11,953 bases of DNA from positions 1 through 11,953 of the forward strand of contig JBJHBY010000099.1 of the NCBI GenBank assembly GCA_050485745.1, given 5' to 3'. The stretch is from JBJHBY01 sp050485745. GTDB taxonomy: Bacteria > Pseudomonadota > Gammaproteobacteria > Pseudomonadales > CAMLJR01. Shown in pieces: positions 7,068-11,953 of this stretch. Made by a program: the position numbers and the translations under genes. The notes under the pieces are model-generated. The model searched no databases. It was given only the letters and a program-made list of their open reading frames with translations, and was not told where the DNA came from. Numbering within the stretch: the stretch's first letter is position 1; every line of letters begins with the position of its first letter.

Positions 7068-7081
7068 GGCCTGCGCAGGCC
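7068..7081. repeat. 14-bp perfect palindrome between the MORN and AdoMetDC-like genes
   Basis: GGCCTGC-GCAGGCC lies 9 bp past the MORN stop on the minus strand. As RNA it could form a short hairpin (5-bp stem, 4-nt loop), but no T-tract follows, so it is at best a weak or Rho-assisted stop, a processing site or a protein site. The rest of the spacer (6997-7090) shows only a weak -10-like TATGCT on the minus strand. Confidence 0.4.
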
Positions 7082-7090
7082 TCAGTGCGC

Positions 7091-7534
7091 TTATCTGGAC
7101 AACTCGTCGGGGCCGACGGTCTCGGTCTCGAGTTCCATGCGCATGGGTTCGCCACCGGGGCTCCAGTACTCGAAGCCCTGGTAACGGCTTCCATGGACGC
7201 TGACGCCACGCATCATGCGGCCACCGTGGGGCCACCAGCTTTCCTGCTGGCCGTGCTCGACGCCATCGCGCATCTGGCGGCGGCTCATCATGCCGCCGCT
7301 CTCGTACCAGGTCACCCAAAGGCCGTGGGGAGTGCCGTCGGGCTTCTCACAGCGGATCTCCCGGCCCGTCGGGGGCGCCGCGCCCCGGGGTGAGGCGCCC
7401 TCCGGGCATTCGATGATATCCGCTGCGCTCACCGCCGCCGCTGCGCCGGCCAGCAGGCCTGCACAGACCAGGACCATCGCGCCGTAGTGCAGAGGATGGT
7501 GCGGAGGAGGGCGCAGGGGAGGGTGCAGCCGCAT
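7091..7534 (-). CDS. Secreted MORN-repeat (YwqK-like) protein
   Basis: 147 residues. A Pro/His-rich, basic N-terminus leads into a hydrophobic core (20-37), with a probable signal peptidase I site A-V-S-A-A-D near 38. The mature region carries MORN-variant units of the form G-x-W-x-x-Y-x-x-G: H-G-L-W-V-T-W-Y-E-S-G-G (70-81), H-G-Q-Q-E-S-W-W-P-H-G-G (94-105) and Y-Q-G-F-E-Y-W-S-P-G-G (118-128). Such repeats form beta-hairpin ladders and occur in proteins often labelled YwqK antitoxin by similarity only; no toxin is present here, so I do not use that name. Cys43 and Cys62 may pair. GGAG lies 6 nt before the ATG at 7534; Met20 is an alternative start but would give a signal peptide without positive charge. 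The function is unknown. Confidence 0.75.
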   Translation of the reverse strand: MRLHPPLRPPPHHPLHYGAMVLVCAGLLAGAAAAVSAADIIECPEGASPRGAAPPTGREIRCEKPDGTPHGLWVTWYESGGMMSRRQMRDGVEHGQQESWWPHGGRMMRGVSVHGSRYQGFEYWSPGGEPMRMELETETVGPDELSR

Positions 7535-7574
7535 ATCGGTCTCCGTGTTACTTCTGTGTGAATACCGGTCATGG

Positions 7575-7586
7575 CCTGGCGCCAGG
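7575..7586. repeat. 12-bp perfect palindrome in a divergent promoter region
   Basis: CCTGGC-GCCAGG lies in the 144-bp spacer (7535-7678) between the divergent MORN gene and the coiled-coil/receptor pair, about 40 bp upstream of the MORN start. A regulator-binding site is possible, but GC-rich palindromes of this size can occur by chance. Confidence 0.3.
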
Positions 7587-7619
7587 GCAACGGCTTGAAC
7601 CGGGCTGTTCCCGCAATGC

Positions 7620-7652
7620 TTGCCGTGCGACACCATGGACTGATTATACTGT
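7620..7652 (+). promoter_or_regulatory. Putative promoter of the coiled-coil/receptor operon
   Basis: TATACT (7645-7650, within TATACTGT) is 5 of 6 to the -10 consensus, with TG three bases upstream. TTGCCG (7620-7625) is a 4-of-6 -35 at a long 19-bp spacing. The octamer is 26 bases before the ATG at 7679, the same distance as in the hybrid kinase gene. Confidence 0.5.
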
Positions 7653-7678
7653 GTCATTCGTGGTTTCCGGGCAGGGGG

Positions 7679-8044
7679 ATGGCAGTAGTGAAAAGCAGAC
7701 TGTGGGCACTGTTGGCGATTGCGTTGTTGGTGGCGGTGATCGCGTTGATCTGGCGCGACGCGCGGGATCAGGATGTGGACCAGGCACGCCTGCAGTCGAG
7801 CCTGGACGAGTTGCGCCTGCGCCTGGATCTGCTCGAGCGCGAGCAGGCGCGGCTGCAGGACGAGCTGCAGACGCTGCAGCGGCAATCGGTGAAGGGTATG
7901 GTGGAACAGGCCAACGCCGCAATCCTCGATGGCTGGCAGGCATTGGTCGAAACCATCGAAAAACAGTTGCGCGAGGCGCGCGCGGCGCTGCCGGTGGAGG
8001 AGCCATCCGCGCCTGCTGAGGGTGTGGCGCCGGATTCCCAGTGA
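7679..8044 (+). CDS. Small membrane-anchored coiled-coil protein of unknown function
   Basis: 121 residues. A short basic N-terminus (K5, R7) precedes one membrane helix (about 7-25). A charged heptad-like helix rich in Leu/Glu/Arg/Gln (about 32-70) follows, then an amphipathic segment (70-103) and a Pro/Ala/Glu tail. I do not recognise a family; the layout is that of a bitopic inner-membrane protein with a dimeric coiled coil on one side. The stop TGA (8042-8044) overlaps the GTG start of the receptor gene (8041), so translation is probably coupled and the product may work with that receptor. ATG 7679 has a G-rich run directly upstream. GTG 7688 is the alternative with better spacing, but the constant 26-nt distance from the -10 favours 7679. 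Confidence 0.7.
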   Translation: MAVVKSRLWALLAIALLVAVIALIWRDARDQDVDQARLQSSLDELRLRLDLLEREQARLQDELQTLQRQSVKGMVEQANAAILDGWQALVETIEKQLREARAALPVEEPSAPAEGVAPDSQ

Positions 8045-10437
8045 ATCGCGCCAGCGGATTTCAGGTCTCTCCCGCCGCTTCCGCTGAGCGCTGGACGCGC
8101 CTGCTGGGGCTTCAGGCTGCGACCTGTGCGTTGTATTTTGCGCTGGGCAGCTCAAGCTTTGCCTTTGCATTGCCACCGTTCTATATCAATGTCGTCTGGG
8201 GTGCGACCGGCGCCGCGCTGGCCATGGTGCTGGTATACGGTACACGGGTGATTCCCGGTGCGGTGCTCGGTGCCCTGCTCACCAATCTGTTCATCAGCCA
8301 CGAGGTCTTTGCAATCTCCCTGCGCGATCCCCGGGTGCTCGGTATTGCGCTTCTGCTCAGCCTGGGCGTCGGCTTGCACCTGTGGCTGACCCAATGGCTG
8401 CTGCGCCGCTTTGTGGCTCTGGACCGTCTCGAACGTGCCCGTGAGATTACCGGCTTCATGCTGATCGCGGGGCCGCTGGGCAGCATCATTGGCACCACCA
8501 TCGGCTCCTCGGGCTATGTGCTTGCCGGCGGGCTGGATGCCAGTGGCTACTGGCAGCGCTGGCTGAACTGGTGGCTGTGCGACACCACGGGCATTGTCCT
8601 GCTCACGCCGGTTCTGTACATGCTGCTGCGGCGCCATGCCCTGGGTACGCGCCGCGCCATTCAGGTCAGCGTTCCCCTGCTGCTGATGCTGGTCGTCCTG
8701 TCTGGAACCTACTACTACATTCGACAACAGGAGAACACTGCGCTGCGCGAGAATGTTGCCCGCCAAAGCAAACTGATGATCGAGACGGTGGGGCAATTCA
8801 TGCAGGGGCAACTGGATGTGGCCCGGGTGATTCGCGCGCACTTTGAGCTGGGCGGGGCGGTGGACCGGGAGGGTTTCGAATATTTTTCCAGGACGCTGCT
8901 GAAGAGCAACCACGCGATAGCGGGCATCAGCTGGAGTCCACGCGTCGACGCTGCCGAGCGCCAGGCTTTCGAGCGCGATACCGCGGAGGAATTCGGTGAG
9001 CGCTACAGCATTCGTCGTGTCGACGGGGTGGGGCAGGCCAGCGAGGTTGAGTACCACGCGGTGTATTACCCGATGCAGTACGTGGTCAGCCGCTGGGATG
9101 TCTCCTACAACCGCAACATGGACTGGGCCTCTACTCGTGGCCTGGGCGCTTTTCTGGCCAAGGCCCTGACCGAGCGTCAGCCGGTATTGACGCCCCCGGT
9201 GGACTACCGTGCGCCGTACCTGGGTGAGCAGGTCTTTGCCATGTTGCTGGTGCCGGTACTGGAGGACTGCGGGTCCTCGCCCCTGCAACTGCACAGTGAT
9301 TGCGTGCGAGGCTTCGTCAGTATCCTGATCGCCTCCGAGGATGTACACCGCCACGCCTGGCGTGACCTGGACGTCAGCGGCTTTCTCGTTGATGTGCGCG
9401 ATCGTGCCACGGATACCATAGCCTTTGCCCTGGGCGACCACCGTGCTCCCACAGCCGGTTTTGACCATCGCGGCTTTGTCGATGTGGTGGACCGCCAATG
9501 GCAGATCGATATCCGGCCGGGCCTCGAACACGTCATGCGGCGTCGGCAGGAGACCTGGCTGGTCCTGACCCTGCTGATGTTTTCCGGCGGACTGCTTGGC
9601 TGGGTCGTGCTCTTTGGCAGTGGGCGCGGGGCCAATGTGCGTGCCCAGGTTGCCGAGTACACACAGGAACTGACGGATGCCCGCGAGCATGCCGAGCGCC
9701 GCGCCCTGAGCTATCGTCGGCTGATTGAGCGTCTGCTCCCGGACTGGCGCGGTCACTTGTTGTACTGGCGTGGCGTGCTCTACCAGCTCAGTGCGGCGGA
9801 CAGCGGACAGACCCTTGCCAGTGGCGAGCATATTGCCAGACTGATCAATGATATCGGTGCTCGCCTGCGCGACCTTGATGACTGGTCACTGCTGGTTGCC
9901 CTGGGGCGGCGTTCGGCGCGCACCGGGGCGGGGCAGGGCAGCGTGGCAGAGCCGATGGAAGTGCTCGATCTGGCGGCGCTGGCGGAGATGGCCGTCGCAC
10001 GCCTGGAGCCCGAGGAGGAGGCCCGTGTGCGCCGGGAACGGGCTGCCGCGGCGCCGGTGCGAGCGCTGTCCCGGCCGCTTCTGGCTGTGTTGGAAACTCT
10101 TCTGCGTGAGGCTCTGGCTGCTGCACCGGGGCCTCTGCGTCTCCTGCTGGAGCCTTGGGAGCACAGGGGGTGCCAGGGTCATGCCCTGCACCTGTTTATT
10201 GCGGGTGACTGCCCGGCCGGGCTGGCCAGTCTGATAGACCGGGGGATGGCCGGCATGCTCCTGGACCTGGATCTCGATACGGGCCGGGGGAGTGAGCCGG
10301 GGGATTTGCGCCGAAGCCTCTGTATTCTCTGGACAATGCACTTTGGTGGCCAACTCTGGTACCAGCCGGAGCCTGGCGGCAGCCGCATCAGCCTGTGGTT
10401 GCCGCAGTGGTCAACGGAGCTGACGCCCCCCGTCTGA
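8041..10437 (+). CDS. MASE1-CHASE membrane receptor with a degenerate histidine-kinase C-terminus
   Basis: 798 residues from GTG 8041 (GTGA overlap with the preceding stop). The N-terminal multi-helix block (about 20-200) has the MASE1 pattern, including N-V-V-W-G-A-T-G near 50 and W-L-N-W-W-L-C-D-T-T-G-I-V-L-L-T-P-V-L (174-192). A further TM (211-228) leads to a periplasmic CHASE domain (about 240-495: G-I-S-W-S-P-R-V 295-302, Y-Y-P-M-Q-Y 342-347, A-P-Y-L 391-394, R-G-F-V-S-I 423-428). A TM at 506-526 and a helical linker (535-560) follow. The rest resembles DHp plus HATPase_c but lacks catalytic residues. No H-E/D-x-x-x-P motif exists. The N-box N-L-I-G-N-A of the window's other kinase is T686-L-L-R-E690-A here. 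G1 is D723-C-P-A-G, and G2 is not recognisable, although the terminal F-G-G-Q-L-W-Y and S-R-I-S-L-W-L-P strands remain. It is probably a non-catalytic receptor or scaffold. CHASE domains sense small extracellular ligands; the ligand is unknown. Confidence 0.88.
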   Translation: MNRASGFQVSPAASAERWTRLLGLQAATCALYFALGSSSFAFALPPFYINVVWGATGAALAMVLVYGTRVIPGAVLGALLTNLFISHEVFAISLRDPRVLGIALLLSLGVGLHLWLTQWLLRRFVALDRLERAREITGFMLIAGPLGSIIGTTIGSSGYVLAGGLDASGYWQRWLNWWLCDTTGIVLLTPVLYMLLRRHALGTRRAIQVSVPLLLMLVVLSGTYYYIRQQENTALRENVARQSKLMIETVGQFMQGQLDVARVIRAHFELGGAVDREGFEYFSRTLLKSNHAIAGISWSPRVDAAERQAFERDTAEEFGERYSIRRVDGVGQASEVEYHAVYYPMQYVVSRWDVSYNRNMDWASTRGLGAFLAKALTERQPVLTPPVDYRAPYLGEQVFAMLLVPVLEDCGSSPLQLHSDCVRGFVSILIASEDVHRHAWRDLDVSGFLVDVRDRATDTIAFALGDHRAPTAGFDHRGFVDVVDRQWQIDIRPGLEHVMRRRQETWLVLTLLMFSGGLLGWVVLFGSGRGANVRAQVAEYTQELTDAREHAERRALSYRRLIERLLPDWRGHLLYWRGVLYQLSAADSGQTLASGEHIARLINDIGARLRDLDDWSLLVALGRRSARTGAGQGSVAEPMEVLDLAALAEMAVARLEPEEEARVRRERAAAAPVRALSRPLLAVLETLLREALAAAPGPLRLLLEPWEHRGCQGHALHLFIAGDCPAGLASLIDRGMAGMLLDLDLDTGRGSEPGDLRRSLCILWTMHFGGQLWYQPEPGGSRISLWLPQWSTELTPPV

Positions 10438-10449
10438 CAGGCTTATACT
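10421..10449 (+). promoter_or_regulatory. Putative sigma70 promoter of the diguanylate cyclase gene
   Basis: CTGACG (10421-10426, 4 of 6 to TTGACA) and TATACT (10444-10449, 5 of 6) are exactly 17 bp apart. The -35 lies inside the last codons of the receptor gene. This is the best-spaced promoter in the window and would give the cyclase an mRNA of its own with a leader of about 220 nt. Confidence 0.5.
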
Positions 10450-10453
10450 GTCA
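10435..10453. promoter_or_regulatory. Inverted repeat over the cyclase -10: possible operator
   Basis: TGACAG and CTGTCA are perfect 6-bp arms separated by GCTTATA, so the repeat straddles the -10. The left arm includes the receptor stop codon TGA. The position suits repressor binding; no candidate protein can be named. Confidence 0.4.
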
Positions 10454-10676
10454 GGCCGGCGATGAACATGGCCGGGTTGAAGCCTGCAGAAACTGGGCGC
10501 GCCGCAGCGGCGCAACCTGGCCAGTGTGCGACCCAGCGGGGCTTTCAGGGTGTGCAGGGAGTTGTCAGAGGTTCCCAATCCGCCGCGGCCTCCCGGCTGT
10601 GGCGTTGTATCAACGCCTGAGTTCCGGTGCCGTATCCAGGGGCTTCCGGTGGCGCAACTGACGAGGCTGCCGAACC
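10454..10676 (+). other. Long untranslated leader before the diguanylate cyclase, with a hairpin
   Basis: About 220 bases without a credible gene; open frames here are stop-limited shadows lacking family features. A strong hairpin GCGCCG-CAG-CGGCGC (10499-10513) is nested in an outer pair ACTGG (10492-10496)/CCAGT (10521-10525). It is not followed by T residues, so it is not an intrinsic terminator. I looked for GEMM-type c-di-GMP aptamer landmarks and found none. It may be a regulatory leader or a small RNA; this is inference from length and structure only. Confidence 0.4.
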
Positions 10677-11858
10677 GTGCTCGCGCATCTCCGATCCCTG
10701 GTGGGCTATTTTGCCCTAGCCAGCCGCTACCCCGACCGCCACGATTATCACCAGGCGCAGCTTGCCGTGTGCACGTTGCTGGGCCTGGCGGCCTGCCTCA
10801 GCATATTTGCACTGTTCTACCTGCTGGCCGCCCCGGCGGGCAGCACTACTTTCTACATGATGATGCTGTTCAACACGCCGATGATCCTCGGCCTTCTGGG
10901 GATGCTGTTCTACATCCGCGTCAGCGGCCGCTACCGTGCGCCGGTCCAGCTGATGCTGACACTGTCCTGGCTGGGGGTGGTGGCGGCGGTCTGGGTGACC
11001 GGGGGCCCCTATTACTCACCCTCCAGCTTTACCTTGCTGATCCCCCCGATCATCGCCTATAAGATTCTGGGTCTGAAGGCCGGCCATTTCTGGGCTGCAA
11101 CCTGCCTGCTGACCCAGGTGCTGCTGGTGGTCGGGCACTCGCTGGGCTTGCCCTACCTGCCCTACGGGCCGGAGATGTCCGCGGTCGGGCAGATGGTGCA
11201 GTTATGGTTCTTCGTCTTCGTCATGGCGGTGGGTTTCAGCCTGCTCTACGCCTCCAGCAACGAACAGCTCCGGCGCGAACTCAGTCAGGAACGGGAACGT
11301 TTCGAGCATATGGCGACCCATGACCCGCTCACCGGGCTGGCCAATCGCCATCTGTTTGGCAGCGCCCTGAGTCGTGCGGTGTATCACTGTCATCGCTACG
11401 GCAGCCCCATCGCGTTGCTGTACATTGACCTGGACGGCTTCAAGGCGGTCAATGACATGCATGGCCACGATGCGGGTGATGCGGTACTGCGTGCCCTGGC
11501 TCATCGCCTTGCGGAGGCCACCCGGGAGGGCGACACCGCCGGGCGTCTGGGCGGCGATGAGTTTGCCGTCGTGCTGGAAAAGGTCCATGTTGCGGATCTG
11601 CCGGCCATCGCCCGGCAGTTGTTTGAGGTGATGGCCCGGCCTGTGCCCTGGTGTGGGCGGGAACTCCAGGTGGGCGTCAGTATCGGTATCAGTCATGCGC
11701 CACAGCAGACTCGCCGTGCCGAGGAACTGCAGCGTTTTGCCGACATGGCGATGTACCAGGCCAAGAGCAGTGGCCAGGCCTGGTCTATCTACTCGCCACG
11801 CGAGAGCGATAGCCGCCGGGGCATGCCCGCCGATGGGACCGGCATGCCCCTGAGCTGA
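10677..11858 (+). CDS. Membrane-bound GGDEF diguanylate cyclase
   Basis: 393 residues. About six hydrophobic segments (roughly 30-52, 60-80, 90-108, 118-134, 138-155, 172-192) form a membrane sensor that I cannot assign to a named MASE class. A short helix (193-212) connects to a GGDEF domain (about 212-372). Active-site features are intact: D-P-L-T-G-L-A-N-R (216-224), Y-I-D251-L-D-G-F-K, H-D-A-G-D-A-V-L, and R-L-G-G-D-E-F (G292-F296). The product-inhibition I-site R283-x-x-D286 is exactly five residues before GGDEF. It should make c-di-GMP from two GTP with feedback inhibition. The short C-terminal tail contains a repeated G-M-P motif and looks disordered. An in-frame stop at 10659-10661 fixes the upstream limit. 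GTG 10677 has GAGG 10 nt upstream; GTG 10701 is an alternative. It lies 239 bp after the receptor gene on the same strand. Confidence 0.92.
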   Translation: MLAHLRSLVGYFALASRYPDRHDYHQAQLAVCTLLGLAACLSIFALFYLLAAPAGSTTFYMMMLFNTPMILGLLGMLFYIRVSGRYRAPVQLMLTLSWLGVVAAVWVTGGPYYSPSSFTLLIPPIIAYKILGLKAGHFWAATCLLTQVLLVVGHSLGLPYLPYGPEMSAVGQMVQLWFFVFVMAVGFSLLYASSNEQLRRELSQERERFEHMATHDPLTGLANRHLFGSALSRAVYHCHRYGSPIALLYIDLDGFKAVNDMHGHDAGDAVLRALAHRLAEATREGDTAGRLGGDEFAVVLEKVHVADLPAIARQLFEVMARPVPWCGRELQVGVSIGISHAPQQTRRAEELQRFADMAMYQAKSSGQAWSIYSPRESDSRRGMPADGTGMPLS

Positions 11859-11953
11859 GCGGCCCTGTTGTCTTTGCCGGGGGAAATCACCACAATGCCA
11901 GCCGGATAACCCCGGCCCGACAGCAGCGGCCCCCCTGCAGGAGAGTGGTACAT
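11859..11953 (+). promoter_or_regulatory. Terminal spacer with a likely ribosome binding site for the next gene
   Basis: AGGAGAG (11939-11945) lies 6 nt before the final bases AT (11952-11953), so a start codon ATG probably straddles the window edge. The spacer also contains inverted arms GCCGGGG (11876-11882) and CCCCGGC (11910-11916) around a 27-nt loop. No T-tract follows, so a terminator for the cyclase is not supported. Confidence 0.4.

Noticed and set aside
7091..7534. YwqK antitoxin of a toxin-antitoxin pair
   Set aside because: No toxin gene is adjacent and the name rests only on MORN-like repeats; the protein also appears to be exported.
7535..8176. Upstream extension of the MORN protein to 361 residues
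   Set aside because: The added part is antisense to the coiled-coil gene. ATG 7534 has a ribosome binding site and opens a signal peptide.
8152..9831. Long open frame antisense to the CHASE receptor
   Set aside because: Codon-position shadow of a GC-rich gene; rich in Gln/His/Arg with no domain pattern, while the sense strand has clear MASE1 and CHASE motifs.
10454..10676. GEMM-type c-di-GMP riboswitch before the cyclase
   Set aside because: The conserved GEMM core landmarks were not found; the leader is reported only as unassigned structure.
11819..11849. Direct repeat GGCATGCCC (two copies, 21 bp apart) with palindromic cores
   Set aside because: Lies inside the cyclase C-terminal coding tail and simply encodes a repeated Gly-Met-Pro; no evidence of a DNA-level role.

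Overview
The window is GC-rich, densely coded Gram-negative chromosome with no mobile elements, phage genes, tRNA/rRNA or CRISPR. An intracellular (cytoplasmic) PHA depolymerase, a YbaY-type lipoprotein, a CinA protein, a MASE1/CHASE receptor and a GGDEF protein, with short spacers and many overlapping stops and starts, point to a gammaproteobacterium. A marine Halieaceae (OM60/NOR5)-like lineage is my best guess, with low certainty because no marker gene is present.

Left arm (1-3872, + strand): the 3' part of a PhaZ-type PHA depolymerase; a membrane-bound hybrid histidine kinase with HAMP, HisKA, HATPase and receiver domains but almost no periplasmic sensor; an AT-rich spacer; a TetR-family repressor whose start is preceded by a perfect 17-bp inverted repeat, probably its own operator; and a small YbaY-family lipoprotein. 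The lipoprotein ends exactly where the opposing gene ends (shared TGATCA).

Middle (3873-7534, - strand, read right to left): a secreted MORN-repeat (YwqK-like) protein, an AdoMet-decarboxylase-fold protein (SpeD/SpeH-like) with Thr in place of Glu before the self-cleavage serine, CinA, and a metallo-beta-lactamase/beta-CASP RNase. CinA carries a 10-N assembly gap inside its ESC-TGG motif. The gap looks like an artefact, because removing it plus a 2-nt overlap restores the canonical motif in frame.

Right arm (7535-11953, + strand): a signalling cassette. A small membrane-anchored coiled-coil protein is translationally coupled (GTGA overlap) to a 798-residue MASE1-CHASE receptor whose C-terminus is a decayed histidine kinase: the N-box Asn is replaced by Glu and the G2 box is lost. 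A six-TM diguanylate cyclase with intact GGDEF and RxxD I-site follows after its own promoter and a leader of about 225 nt containing a hairpin. The window ends just after what looks like a ribosome binding site for a further gene.

The three + strand signalling units (hybrid kinase, coiled-coil/receptor pair, diguanylate cyclase) all have the same -10-like octamer TATACTGT upstream; for the first two it lies exactly 26 bases before the chosen ATG. The most novel-looking element is the pseudokinase receptor cassette beside the diguanylate cyclase. A c-di-GMP-linked sensing unit is an inference from gene order, not something the sequence proves.
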